A DNA stretch of 64,000 bases from Aequorivita sp. (GCA_030690315.1 JAUYGY010000035.1:1-64000), one strand, 5' to 3'; counted from the first letter of the stretch, positions 1 through 9,152 are shown. The notes: generated by a model from the letters alone, not told the origin. Numbers and translations: made by a program.

Positions 1-1
1 A

Positions 2-1414
2 GATCGATTCAGTATAACTTCCGATTCTGTTTTTGATTATAGCAACCGATTGATTTCTTTGAATTACGGGCATAATTTCAGCGAAAAGAGCAGGGCCGAA
101 CTTATTTTGGTGAGTAGCCAATATGAATATGGAATAAATTATGAAGCCGACGCCAATGAAGATTTTGATTTTGGTTACCAGCTTAACGAATATCAGGCAA
201 AGCTTAATTTCAACTATAAATTAAGTGAAAAGCACAGATTGAGTTATGGCCTTAGCAGCAAACTTTACTCTATTGATCCGGGGGAAATTACTCCTCTTGG
301 AGCAAATTCAGATGTTAATGCAAAAACCATTGATCGCGAAAAAGGGCTTGAATCTGCCATTTATCTAGCAGATTTATTTGAAGTAAATGACAAATTATTG
401 CTGGACGTTGGTTTGCGCTATTCTTTTTACGCAGCATTGGGAGCGGCAACCCAAAATGTATATGAAGAAGGGGTGCCCAAAAGTGAAAGCTCTGTTATTG
501 AAGTCAGAAATTATGGCAAAAATGAAGTGATAAAAACCTACGGTGGCCCAGAATACAGAGTTTCCGCGCGCTATTTATTGGGGAATGATTTTTCGGTGAA
601 AGGAGGTTTCAATACTACAATTCAGTATTTGCATCTGCTTTCAACAAACACAACCCAATCGCCAACTGATATTTGGAAACTTTCAGATTTGAATATTGCC
701 CCACAACGCGCCAGTCAATATTCTTTGGGATTCTTTAAAAACCTTTCGGGGAAAGATGTGGAATTCAGTATTGAAGGCTATTACAAAACGATGAATGACT
801 TACTGGATTATAAAATTGGCGCCCAATTAATTTTGAACGATGATCTTGAAACCGAACTTTTACAAGGCGAAGGAAAAGCGTACGGGGTAGAATTTCTTGT
901 GAAAAAGAATTCGGGAAGGTTTAATGGATATTTTGGGTATAGCTATTCGCGCGCGCAAGTAAAACTTGATAGCCAGATTATGCAGGAACGCGTAAACAAC
1001 GGCGAATTTTTTGCAGCAAACTATGACAAACCCCATGATTTTTCAGTAGTGGCAAATTATAAATTGACAAAACGTTTTAGCTTTTCGGGAAATTTCACCT
1101 ATCAAACAGGGCGGCCAATTACATATCCCATTGGCCGTTATGTGTTTGCAGGGGAGGAGCAAGTGCTATACAGCGACCGCAATCAATTCAGAATACCAGA
1201 TTATTATCGATTGGATTTGGGGGTAAATATTGAAGGAAACCACAAACTGAATAAATTGGCACACAGTTTTATAAATATTTCGGTGTATAATGTATTGGGA
1301 AGAAACAATCCATATTCGGTGTTTTTTGTGAATGAAGCTGGAGAAATAAAGGCATATAAAACTTCAATTTTTTCCGTGCCAGTACCTACAATAACGTATA
1401 ATTTTAAGTTTTAG
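2..1414 (+). CDS. TonB-dependent receptor, C-terminal part (5' end outside window)
   Basis: The frame is open from base 2, so the gene starts before the window and only about 470 C-terminal residues are seen. They alternate aromatic and polar residues in amphipathic beta-strands, as in the 22-strand barrel of TonB-dependent outer-membrane receptors. The motif PHDFSVVANYKL and the terminal strand ending in YNFKF (final aromatic residue for outer-membrane insertion) are typical. The TTG at 50 is internal and not a real start. The next gene, a DUF4249 protein, begins 5 bases after the stop, an arrangement common for receptor operons in Flavobacteriaceae. The substrate cannot be told because the plug domain is missing. 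Confidence 0.9.
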   Translation, partial: DRFSITSDSVFDYSNRLISLNYGHNFSEKSRAELILVSSQYEYGINYEADANEDFDFGYQLNEYQAKLNFNYKLSEKHRLSYGLSSKLYSIDPGEITPLGANSDVNAKTIDREKGLESAIYLADLFEVNDKLLLDVGLRYSFYAALGAATQNVYEEGVPKSESSVIEVRNYGKNEVIKTYGGPEYRVSARYLLGNDFSVKGGFNTTIQYLHLLSTNTTQSPTDIWKLSDLNIAPQRASQYSLGFFKNLSGKDVEFSIEGYYKTMNDLLDYKIGAQLILNDDLETELLQGEGKAYGVEFLVKKNSGRFNGYFGYSYSRAQVKLDSQIMQERVNNGEFFAANYDKPHDFSVVANYKLTKRFSFSGNFTYQTGRPITYPIGRYVFAGEEQVLYSDRNQFRIPDYYRLDLGVNIEGNHKLNKLAHSFINISVYNVLGRNNPYSVFFVNEAGEIKAYKTSIFSVPVPTITYNFKF

Positions 1415-1419
1415 GAATT

Positions 1420-2628
1420 ATGAAGACAAAGTTTTTATATGTGTCGTTTTTTTCACTATTGCTTTTTCAGATGGCATGCACGGAGCCTTATGAAATAGAG
1501 ACAGTAGATTATGAAAAAGTGCTGGTTGTAGAAAGTACAATTACTAACGAGCTGAAACCACAAATAGTAAAGTTGAGCAGAACATCAACCCTTGAAAATC
1601 CGGAAATTTTAACTGAGAATAGCGCTACGGTAACCGTTTCAGGGAATAATGGAGAAACTTATAATTTTTCGCAGGATAGTGAAACTGGCTTTTATGTTTC
1701 AAACCAAATTTTTAGTGCCCAGCCAAACGTTGTTTATACCTTAAATATTAAAACACAGGATGGGAAGAACTATTCATCAGCTACTGTTACTTTGCCACCC
1801 ACTGTGGAAATGGACGAAGTTTATGCTGAACGAATTGTGGATGTAAACGATGATAAAGATGGAGTGCAAGTTTTGGTAAACACAGAAGATCCTACTGGAA
1901 ATGCACAATATTTTAGGTATGAATTTGAAGAGACTTATAAAATTACCGCCCCATATCCATCACGGTATATTTCAGAAATTATAAATTATAATTCCAGTAA
2001 TGGGACGTATGAAATTGTGCTAACACAGCGAGAGCCCGAGGAAATTTGCTATTCCACAGAATACTCTACGGGAATAAATCAAACTACAACAACCGAATTT
2101 AACGAAAATAGAGTGTTTCGTTTTCCAGTTAAATATTTATCAAAGCTTGACCCCAAAATGCAGACGCGCTACAGTATTTTAGTTAAACAATTCGTGCAAA
2201 GTGTTGAAGCGTACACGTTTTATAAAATCGTGAGAGAGCTTGGTGGCATTGAAAGTCTTCTCTCCCAAAGCCAACCGGGATATGTTGCTGGTAATATGCT
2301 TTCTGAGGCTGATCCTGATGAAAAGGTATTGGGTTTCTTTGAAGCATCTTCCATGACTGAGAAGCGAATATTTTTTAACTATGAGAATTTTGGTTTGGAA
2401 AAACCCCCTTATTTTATTGAATGTGAACTGTTGATGATGGATTATAATGACGCTACCGAACTCGATAATGATCCCAACGAACGGGAAGTTATTTATACCT
2501 ATTTAACTTACTTTGACTATCAAGTTATAAATTTAAGCCAATTAACCATTTATACAATCGTACAGCCCGAGTGCAGCGTTTGCACTTATTTTTCATCAAA
2601 TGTAAGACCTGATTTTTGGGAGGATTAA
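1420..2628 (+). CDS. DUF4249 family lipoprotein
   Basis: A 402-residue protein starting with a lipoprotein signal peptide (hydrophobic stretch, then lipobox QMAC, Cys at about residue 20), so it is probably anchored in a membrane. The body (YEKVLVVESTITNE near the start, beta-rich repeats, YFRYEFEETYKI) matches the DUF4249 family, which in Bacteroidota is nearly always encoded beside a TonB-dependent receptor. It begins 5 bases after the receptor stop and ends 2 bases before the next start, so the three genes form one operon. The role is unknown; a surface or periplasmic partner of the receptor is an inference from context. Two late cysteines (CSVC near residue 390) could form a disulfide or bind metal. 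Confidence 0.85.
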   Translation: MKTKFLYVSFFSLLLFQMACTEPYEIETVDYEKVLVVESTITNELKPQIVKLSRTSTLENPEILTENSATVTVSGNNGETYNFSQDSETGFYVSNQIFSAQPNVVYTLNIKTQDGKNYSSATVTLPPTVEMDEVYAERIVDVNDDKDGVQVLVNTEDPTGNAQYFRYEFEETYKITAPYPSRYISEIINYNSSNGTYEIVLTQREPEEICYSTEYSTGINQTTTTEFNENRVFRFPVKYLSKLDPKMQTRYSILVKQFVQSVEAYTFYKIVRELGGIESLLSQSQPGYVAGNMLSEADPDEKVLGFFEASSMTEKRIFFNYENFGLEKPPYFIECELLMMDYNDATELDNDPNEREVIYTYLTYFDYQVINLSQLTIYTIVQPECSVCTYFSSNVRPDFWED

Positions 2629-2630
2629 TT

Positions 2631-4364
2631 ATGATAAAAAAAACAATATTTTTGGTATTTATACTTTTCGGATATTTAGCTGCTGCGCAAATTCCAAAAA
2701 CGGAAGTTGCAGTTGACACCAAAATCTTTCCGAAGGAAAATGTGCAACTTTCCATCAACTCAAACCTACTTTTGGCTGGCGAATTGCATCAATACAAAGC
2801 CTACAATCTAAATACTTCAAATAGAAAAAGTACGCTGAGCACAGTGCTATACGTTTCAATGCGGAATGAAAATGATTCTGTAGTTTTTAGCCATAAACTG
2901 AAATTGAAAAATGGAACTGCAAATGGGGATTTCTTCATCCCTTCTTCATTAAAAACAGGAGTTTATAGACTTATGGGCTACACTAATTTTTCGCGAAACA
3001 ACAGCCAGGATGCCTTTGTTGAAAAGAGTATTTATGTTATAAATTCTTTTGTGAAATCAGAAAAAATTAGTGGAAAGCAAATTGATACCGTATTTGTAAA
3101 AAAGGAATCGGTGCCCAATCCACAGCAATCTTTGAATTCACAATTGGATAAATTTTTGATAACAACGGATAAATCTTCTTATGGCTTTCGTGAAAAAGTG
3201 GTTATAAACATTGAAAATACCACCGGCAGCAATCGCGGAAACTATGTTCTTTCTGTTCGGAAAATAAATCCAGTTGAAATTTCGGACAGCCCGACAAAGG
3301 AATTCAATAATAAATCCTCTGAAATATTTTACATTCCCGAAATTCGCGGCGAAATTATTTCGGGAGTTGTATTCTCCAAAACCGACAATCGCCCTGTTCC
3401 AAACAAGGAGGTTTCACTTACCATTCCTGGGAAGGACTATATTTTCAAAATAGCAAAAACCAATAGCAACGGCCGTTTTTTCTTTTCGATTCCGGAGGGT
3501 TATAATGCTGAAAAAAGTATTGTACAATTAAATGGAACTCCAGCAAATGTGGCCAATTTCAATCTTGTTTTGAGCCAAAATAATTTCAATTTGGGTGAAA
3601 GCGAGACGTCATTTTTAAAGCTTGATCCAGAAATGAAAGAGTGGCTGCAGGAGCGCAGTGTGCAAATGCAAATTGAAAACGCATATTATGATACAAAAAA
3701 AGATAGCATACTTAAAAATGAAACTAATGTGCCATTTTACAGCAATTTAGGCACTCTTTTTTTATTGGATGATTACACCCATTTTCCCACAGTAAAGGAA
3801 ACATTTGTTGAAGTGGTGACGCTTGCGGCAATAAGAGGGTCGGGGAGCGATAGCAGATTTGTGGTGAACAATGAATACGACCCAAATGGAACCGCAAAAT
3901 TTAATGACATTCCGCCCTTGGTGTTGATGGACGGGATGCAAATTTTGAATAATGAAGATTTGATAAACTATAATGCAAGGGAAATTGAAAGCATCCGTGT
4001 AATAAACAAACCCTATCGTTATGGCCCTAAAATTTTCAGTGGTATTATCGCTGTTGAGACAAAGAAAGGCGATTTTACACCTGCAAAAAAGGAAGGATAT
4101 ATTGAAGAATTAAATTTACCACCAGCGGTAAAGACTAAAAAATATTTCCGCCCAGATTATAGTGAAAAATCTGTAAATGCGCGAATTCCTGATTATAGAG
4201 TGCAATTGTTATGGCAGCCAGACATTGATTTTTCCAAAGATGCAACTTCAATATCATTTTACACTTCAGATGTGACTGGGATATTTGAAATTTTAATGGA
4301 AGGATATTCTGAAGATGGGATGTTTATAACTACAAAAAATTACTTCATTGTTGCAGGAAATTAG
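2631..4364 (+). CDS. secreted MG2-like protein with a TonB plug-like segment
   Basis: About 577 residues. I chose ATG 2631 over the in-frame TTG at 2616: it follows GGAGG by a few bases, leaves a 2-base gap after the DUF4249 stop, and starts a clean signal peptide (MIKKTIFLVFILFGYLAAAQ). The N-terminal region (GVYRLMGYTNF) looks like the macroglobulin-type MG2 fold seen in Bacteroidota proteins paired with receptors. A carboxypeptidase-like regulatory fold follows (ISGVVFSKTDNRPVPNKEV). Near residues 435-480, LVLMDGMQILNNEDL ... IESIRVIN resembles part of a TonB plug, but no barrel follows. It ends the receptor operon. Function unknown; probably periplasmic or surface exposed. Confidence 0.75.
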   Translation: MIKKTIFLVFILFGYLAAAQIPKTEVAVDTKIFPKENVQLSINSNLLLAGELHQYKAYNLNTSNRKSTLSTVLYVSMRNENDSVVFSHKLKLKNGTANGDFFIPSSLKTGVYRLMGYTNFSRNNSQDAFVEKSIYVINSFVKSEKISGKQIDTVFVKKESVPNPQQSLNSQLDKFLITTDKSSYGFREKVVINIENTTGSNRGNYVLSVRKINPVEISDSPTKEFNNKSSEIFYIPEIRGEIISGVVFSKTDNRPVPNKEVSLTIPGKDYIFKIAKTNSNGRFFFSIPEGYNAEKSIVQLNGTPANVANFNLVLSQNNFNLGESETSFLKLDPEMKEWLQERSVQMQIENAYYDTKKDSILKNETNVPFYSNLGTLFLLDDYTHFPTVKETFVEVVTLAAIRGSGSDSRFVVNNEYDPNGTAKFNDIPPLVLMDGMQILNNEDLINYNAREIESIRVINKPYRYGPKIFSGIIAVETKKGDFTPAKKEGYIEELNLPPAVKTKKYFRPDYSEKSVNARIPDYRVQLLWQPDIDFSKDATSISFYTSDVTGIFEILMEGYSEDGMFITTKNYFIVAGN

Positions 4365-4457
4365 AGCATTGTGTTAAAATTTTTGACTTTTTATTAAATA
4401 AATCTAGTGAATTGCTTTAACTTTATTTTAAGTTTAAACAACCAAACCTTAAAAACC

Positions 4458-4628
4458 ATGCTTCATTGGAAAGCGATATATATTATACTCGCCATTGTTT
4501 TCGGCGTAATTGGTTTTATAGGTATTGGTGATGGGGGGTTGGAGCCGGCAAAATACATTAGCGGCATTTTTATAGTATTGCTTTTGGTGTTTTGGACCAT
4601 AGACTTTGTGGGAAAAAAACGAAGTTGA
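4458..4628 (+). CDS. small membrane protein, DUF1328-like
   Basis: A 56-residue protein with two hydrophobic segments separated by a Gly-rich turn (GFIGIGDGG) and a basic C-terminus (GKKRS). It resembles the short DUF1328 membrane proteins (YtjA type), whose role is unknown. The ATG at 4458 is preferred over an upstream GTG at 4407 because translation from 4407 adds a polar N-terminal tail that does not fit the family. It stands alone between the receptor operon and the TPP riboswitch. Confidence 0.6.
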   Translation: MLHWKAIYIILAIVFGVIGFIGIGDGGLEPAKYISGIFIVLLLVFWTIDFVGKKRS

Positions 4629-4672
4629 AAATCACTGTTAAAGTTTTAAAAAAGTAAAAGGATTAAAAAATT

Positions 4673-4680
4673 TATTTTTG
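4673..4680 (+). promoter_or_regulatory. Bacteroidota -7 promoter element for the riboswitch RNA
   Basis: TATTTTTG fits the TAnnTTTG consensus of Bacteroidota housekeeping promoters. It ends 15 bases before the first paired base of the TPP aptamer, so transcription would start just ahead of P1. No clear TTG at the -33 position was found, so strength is uncertain. Confidence 0.5.
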
Positions 4681-4695
4681 TAAATTTATCAAACT

Positions 4696-4781
4696 ATCAT
4701 ATCGGGGTGCTTAAGTTTTTATAACAGCTGAGAATATACCCGTTGAACTTCGCAGGATAATGCCCACTGAAGAAATATGAT
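4696..4781 (+). promoter_or_regulatory. TPP riboswitch aptamer (THI box), orphan
   Basis: All core blocks of the thiamine-pyrophosphate aptamer are present in order: GGGGTGC at 4704-4710, CTGAGA in 4728-4733, TACCCGTTGAAC at 4737-4748 and CAGGATAATGCC at 4753-4764. The closing helix P1 is a perfect 7-bp pair, ATCATAT (4696-4702) with ATATGAT (4775-4781). It is followed 3 bases later by an intrinsic terminator. No thiamine synthesis, salvage or transport gene lies downstream on this strand: prfB occupies the opposite strand, and the next plus-strand gene starts at 6059. It is therefore an orphan aptamer, either a relic of a rearranged thi operon or a stand-alone regulatory RNA. Confidence 0.93.
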
Positions 4782-4784
4782 TTG

Positions 4785-4827
4785 CAAAGGGAACGAAGAT
4801 TTTTTAATCTTGTTCCCTTTGTTTTTT
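4785..4827 (+). terminator. intrinsic terminator of the TPP riboswitch
   Basis: CAAAGGGAAC (4785-4794) pairs perfectly with GTTCCCTTTG (4812-4821). The stem is extended by AAGATT/AATCTT and followed by six T (4822-4827). The T run is on the plus strand only, so the terminator belongs to the riboswitch RNA and not to prfB. CTTCG in the aptamer (in the P4 region) could instead pair with CGAAG of the stem (4794-4798), a possible antiterminator. The T run touches the prfB stop codon (4826-4828). Confidence 0.9.
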
Positions 4828-5933
4828 AAAGCTCATCCTTTTTTTCTTTCTGCCCAGTCATCATCAAATAAGCCTTCAAAAATCCATCAATCTCACCATC
4901 CAGCATTGCATCGGTGTTTCCAGTTTCGTGGGTGGTGCGCACGTCTTTTACCAGCTTATAAGGATGCAAAACATAATTCCTAATTTGCGAGCCCCATTCA
5001 ATAGCAAGTTTGTTATCTTCAATTTCGGCTCGTTGCGCTAATTGTTTGCGAAGTTCAATTTCATACAATTGCGATTTCAGCATTTGCATCGCTTTTTCGC
5101 GGTTATCCAGCTGACTTCGGGTTTCGCTATTGTGGATAATAATTCCGGTAGGGTGGTGGGTAAGTATTGCCTTGGTTTCAACCTTGTTTACGTTCTGCCC
5201 ACCCGCGCCGCTGCTTCGGGCAAAATCCCACGAAATATCTGCGGGGCTTATTTCAATTTCAATAGTATCATCAACCAAAGGATACACGTAAACACTCGCA
5301 AAACTGGTGTGGCGTTTCGCATTGCTGTCAAAAGGTGAAATACGCACCAAACGGTGAACGCCATTTTCGCTTTTTAACCAGCCAAATGCGAATTCACCTT
5401 CAATTTCCAAGGTAACCGTTTTTACGCCTGCCACATCGCCCGCTTGGAAGTTGAGTTCCTTTACTTTGTAATTGTGTTTTTGTGCCCACATTAAGTACAT
5501 ACGCATCAGCATCTCTGCCCAATCGCAACTTTCGGTTCCACCTGCGCCTGCGGTAATTTGGAGCACGGCACTCAAATCGTCACCCTCTTCCCCAAGCATG
5601 TTGCGAAATTCAATATCTTCTATTGCATTTTCAGCTTTTGAATAAGCCACATCCACTTGCTCGGGAGTGCCTTCGCCTTCTTTATAAAAATCGAGCAGAA
5701 TTTCGGCTTCCTCGGTAAGATTTGTAGCTGTTTCGTAATCGGTAACCCATTTCTTTTTTGTTCGCAACACCTTCATAAAAGCCTCGGCTTCGCGCGGATT
5801 GTTCCAAAAATTTGGGTCGAAAGTCTTTTCTTCGTCGTTTGTAATCTCAATGCTTTTGCCGGCAATGTCAAAGATAGCGCCTTAAGGCATCCAGCCGCGA
5901 CTTAAGGTCTTTGATTTGGTCTGTTGTGGTCAT
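4826..5933 (-). CDS. prfB: peptide chain release factor 2, with programmed +1 frameshift
   Basis: RF2 recognises UAA and UGA stop codons and triggers peptide release. Translation starts at ATG 5933-5931 and reads 21 codons (starting MTTTDQIKDLKSRLDAL) to an in-frame TGA at 5870-5868. The context CTTTGAC is the classical RF2 frameshift site, and AGG upstream may act as an internal Shine-Dalgarno. A +1 shift joins the second frame (DIAGKSIEIT...) and gives a 368-residue product, close to the 365 of E. coli RF2. The stop-recognition motif SPF lies near residues 199-201 and the catalytic GGQ near 244-246. The site lets RF2 regulate its own level: low RF2 gives more shifting. A plain ORF call would miss the first 52 residues and start at the internal Met 5776. 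Confidence 0.95.
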
Positions 5934-6058
5934 ATTTTGGTGAGAATTTGAGCAAAAATACTATTAACTTCGTGAGCGAAACGAATTTTTCGGCTAATTT
6001 TATGCTTTCTAAAAAACAAGGAATCCTGTATTTTAAATTTCTAATAAATTTACTTCTT

Positions 6059-6688
6059 ATGAAAAAGTTAGTTTTTCTTTTTGTTTTAATGTTTTCAAGC
6101 ATAAGTTTCGCCCAAAACGATGAAACCTTTGTGGACCGCCAAGTTGCACAAAAAATGGCAGAGCTTGAAATGCAGGAAATTCCGGAGCGTTTTTACCGAA
6201 AGGATTATTGCGATGGAAATATCCAAATGTTCACCATGCCCGACGGAAAACTTTGCACGTCAACCTCTACATATTATTCTGTTTACGTTTTTTGGAAAGA
6301 GGATGAAAAAGTTATGAGACTTCAAAAATTTGATAATTGCGGCAGTTTTAAACCAATATCTATAGGCATTGGTAAAGAGATGTCCAAAATATTGAAGGAT
6401 AGGGAAACGTTGAAGAAAGAAGAAGTGAAACCTTATAAAGGTGACAAAGTGGACACCAATGCATTTGATAATATGGCGGTTAAATCATGCCATAAAGAGT
6501 TTAAATTCTTTTTCGGCAAACAACAGATTGTAAAAAGTTTTAAGGAATTTGATTTAAGCAATGATTCAAAATATAAAAATGTAAATGCCGAGCACAACAA
6601 TTCCCTAAATCTGATTGTGTTGGATAAGGAAATTTCAGAGATGATAAAGAATTTTGAACAAGGCGGAAAGTTTTTCCGCGAAGAATAA
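6059..6688 (+). CDS. secreted hypothetical protein
   Basis: A 209-residue protein with a clear signal peptide (MKKLVFLFVLMFSSISFAQ) and no other membrane segment. ATG 6059 is chosen because the longer frame back to 5924 adds polar residues ahead of the signal peptide and overlaps prfB. The mature part is rich in Lys and Glu and has four cysteines (CDG, CTS, NCG, SCH) that could form disulfides. I do not recognise a family. It ends 4 bases before the threonine aldolase start, so the two may be co-transcribed. Confidence 0.7.
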   Translation: MKKLVFLFVLMFSSISFAQNDETFVDRQVAQKMAELEMQEIPERFYRKDYCDGNIQMFTMPDGKLCTSTSTYYSVYVFWKEDEKVMRLQKFDNCGSFKPISIGIGKEMSKILKDRETLKKEEVKPYKGDKVDTNAFDNMAVKSCHKEFKFFFGKQQIVKSFKEFDLSNDSKYKNVNAEHNNSLNLIVLDKEISEMIKNFEQGGKFFREE

Positions 6689-6692
6689 AAAA

Positions 6693-7718
6693 ATGACAAT
6701 AGATTTAAGAAGTGATACCGTAACCAAACCTACTCAAGCAATGATGCAAGCTATCATGAGTGCTGAAGTGGGCGATGATGTGTATAAAGAAGACCCAACG
6801 GCTAATAAATTGGAAGAGAAATTGGCCGAAATGTTTGGGATGGAATCCGCGCTATTTTTCCCCACGGGAAGTATGGCAAACCAAGCCGCCATAAAAATGC
6901 ACACCCAGCCGGGCGAACAATTGATTGCGGATAAATGGGCGCATGTTTACAATTATGAAGGCGGTGGCGTTTCCTTTAACAGCGGCGTTTCTTGTAAGCT
7001 CCTGGATGGAAACCGCGGGATGATTACTGCCGAACAAGTGGTGGAAAACATAAACCCTCCAGATTTTTATCACAGTCCGTTAACTACCTTGGTTTGCCTT
7101 GAAAATACTACCAACAAAGGAGGGGGAGCGTGTTATGATTTTTTGGAAATTGAAAAAATCCGCAAAGTTTGTGATGCCCATAATTTGGGATTGCATCTTG
7201 ACGGGGCACGGATATGGAATGCGCTTGTTGCGAAAAATGAAAATCCAAAAGATTACGGAAAAATATTTGATACAATTTCGGTGTGTCTCAGTAAAGGGTT
7301 GGGCACGCCAATGGGAAGCGTTTTAATTGGGAAAAAAGAAATTATGAAAAAAGCCATGCGCGTTCGCAAAGTTTTGGGCGGCGGCATGAGGCAAATTGGT
7401 TTTATGGCCGCTGCGGGCGTTTATGCTTTGGACAACCACGTGCAACGTTTGGGGGAAGATCATAAAAAAGCTACAGAAATTTCTGAAGTTTTGGCGCAAC
7501 AATCTTATATAAAAAAAGTAGAGCCAACGGAAACCAATATTGTAATTTTCTATCTTTCGGAAGAAATTTCGGAAGAAAAGTTTATGCAGGATTTGCTTCA
7601 GAAAAATATAAAAATTAGCGGAATGGGGCAGGGAAAACTTCGTATTGTTACCCATTTGGATTACACTGATGGAATGCATGAAAATTTTCTGCAAATTCTT
7701 AGAAGTTATAATAAATAA
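6693..7718 (+). CDS. ltaE: low-specificity threonine aldolase, PLP-dependent
   Basis: Cleaves L-threonine or allo-threonine to glycine and acetaldehyde. The 341 residues begin with the family signature DLRSDTVTKPT and contain HLDGARIWNA (PLP-binding Asp170 region) and the Schiff-base Lys201 in CLSKGLGTPMGS. Length is normal for the family. ATG 6693 sits 4 bases after the previous stop; the in-frame start at 6654 would overlap that gene and adds non-family residues. pncB follows after 9 bases, so both may share a transcript. Confidence 0.93.
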   Translation: MTIDLRSDTVTKPTQAMMQAIMSAEVGDDVYKEDPTANKLEEKLAEMFGMESALFFPTGSMANQAAIKMHTQPGEQLIADKWAHVYNYEGGGVSFNSGVSCKLLDGNRGMITAEQVVENINPPDFYHSPLTTLVCLENTTNKGGGACYDFLEIEKIRKVCDAHNLGLHLDGARIWNALVAKNENPKDYGKIFDTISVCLSKGLGTPMGSVLIGKKEIMKKAMRVRKVLGGGMRQIGFMAAAGVYALDNHVQRLGEDHKKATEISEVLAQQSYIKKVEPTETNIVIFYLSEEISEEKFMQDLLQKNIKISGMGQGKLRIVTHLDYTDGMHENFLQILRSYNK

Positions 7719-7727
7719 TTTCCTTTT

Positions 7728-9128
7728 ATGCTTGACATTTCAGCATCCTATACCGATTTGTACCAGTTAACAATGGCCCAGGTTTATTTTAAAACCAAAC
7801 CAAAAAGCACGGCTGTTTTCGACTATTATTTTAGGAAAAACCCTTTTGGCGGGGGGTATGCTATTTTTGCGGGACTGGAAAATATACTTGAAATCTTCGA
7901 AAATTTACGCTTCACTGAAAAAGATTTGGAATACCTAAAGAACTATGGTTTTGAGACTGAATTTTTGGAATATCTTCAAAAATTTCAGTTTCGGGGCACC
8001 ATTTTTTCTGCTGCCGAAGGGGATATTGTTTTCCCCAATCGACCCATTCTGCAAGTTGAAGGAAATATAATAGAAGTGCAGATTGTTGAAACAGTTTTGT
8101 TGAATATGCTGAACTTCCAAACTCTTATTGCAACCAAGGCGAGCCGTATCCGCTATAGTGCTGGAGATAAAATATTGATCGATATGGGGCTTCGAAGGGC
8201 ACATGCCACGGGAGGTTATTTTGCTTCCCGCGCAGCTGCTATCGGTGGTTTTGATAGCACTAGTAACGTAAAAGCAGCAGAAGATTTCAATATTATTGCC
8301 TCTGGAACAATGGCGCATTCCTTTATACAGAGTTATGGGAATGAACTGGAAGCATTTAGAGATTTTGCGCTCGTTCGTCCGAATAATTGTGTTCTTTTAG
8401 TTGATACATACAACACTTTAAAAAGTGGATTGCCCAATGCCATAACCGTTGCCAAGGAAATGGAAAGGCGGGGTGACCAATTATTTGGAGTCCGTTTAGA
8501 CAGTGGTGATTTAGCCTATCTGGCCAAAAAAACGCGCAAACTACTCGATGAAGCTGGACTTGAATATGTGAATATTGTTGCTTCAAATCAGTTGGACGAA
8601 TATGTAATAAAGAGTTTGAATGAACAGAAAGCGCCCATTAATGTTTTTGGCGTAGGCACCAATCTGGTAACGGGAAATCCCGATGCTGCTTTGGACGGGG
8701 TTTATAAACTTTCGGAATATAACGGTGACCCCCGGATTAAACTTTCAGAAAACATCATCAAAGTTTCTCTTCCTTCAAAAAAGCAAGTGTATAGAATGAT
8801 TGACCAAAATGGCATGTTTTATGGAGCTGATGCCATAGGCCTTGCTTCTGAAGAAAGAATTTCAAAAATGTTTGATCCTTTTGATAATTATAAAAATCTG
8901 GAGCTCAAAAAATTTGATCACGAACCCTTATTGCACATGGTGATGAAAAATGGCAAAAGGGAACATCCGAAGCGAAAAGTTTCAGAAATTGCCCAATACA
9001 CCAAACAAAGATTATCAATGCTTCCCGATGAATACAAACGATTTCAAAATCCTCATATTTATAAGATTGGCTTAAGTGAAAAATTAAAGGCACAGCGAGA
9101 CCGACTCATTTCAGAACATTCTTTTTAA
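7728..9128 (+). CDS. pncB: nicotinate phosphoribosyltransferase
   Basis: First step of NAD salvage from nicotinic acid: nicotinate + PRPP + ATP give NaMN. The 466-residue protein starts with the family pattern YTDLYQLTMAQ and holds RRAHATGGYFASRAAA, GTMAHSF and GVRLDSGDLAYL, all PncB hallmarks. The phosphohistidine acceptor region lies around GTMAHSF. It is convergent with ybaB, with 24 bases between the stops and no strong terminator. Confidence 0.95.
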   Translation: MLDISASYTDLYQLTMAQVYFKTKPKSTAVFDYYFRKNPFGGGYAIFAGLENILEIFENLRFTEKDLEYLKNYGFETEFLEYLQKFQFRGTIFSAAEGDIVFPNRPILQVEGNIIEVQIVETVLLNMLNFQTLIATKASRIRYSAGDKILIDMGLRRAHATGGYFASRAAAIGGFDSTSNVKAAEDFNIIASGTMAHSFIQSYGNELEAFRDFALVRPNNCVLLVDTYNTLKSGLPNAITVAKEMERRGDQLFGVRLDSGDLAYLAKKTRKLLDEAGLEYVNIVASNQLDEYVIKSLNEQKAPINVFGVGTNLVTGNPDAALDGVYKLSEYNGDPRIKLSENIIKVSLPSKKQVYRMIDQNGMFYGADAIGLASEERISKMFDPFDNYKNLELKKFDHEPLLHMVMKNGKREHPKRKVSEIAQYTKQRLSMLPDEYKRFQNPHIYKIGLSEKLKAQRDRLISEHSF

Positions 9129-9152
9129 AATTAATTCGGTACTTCAATGATT

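Noticed and set aside
4777..4983. 68-codon plus-strand ORF starting inside the TPP riboswitch P1 helix
   Set aside because: Its start is in the aptamer, its first codons are the terminator stem and most of it is antisense to prfB. Composition is not gene-like, and no thiamine protein is encoded.
4826..5776. prfB as a simple gene starting at 5776
   Set aside because: It would drop the N-terminal domain and the programmed frameshift; the true start is 5933.
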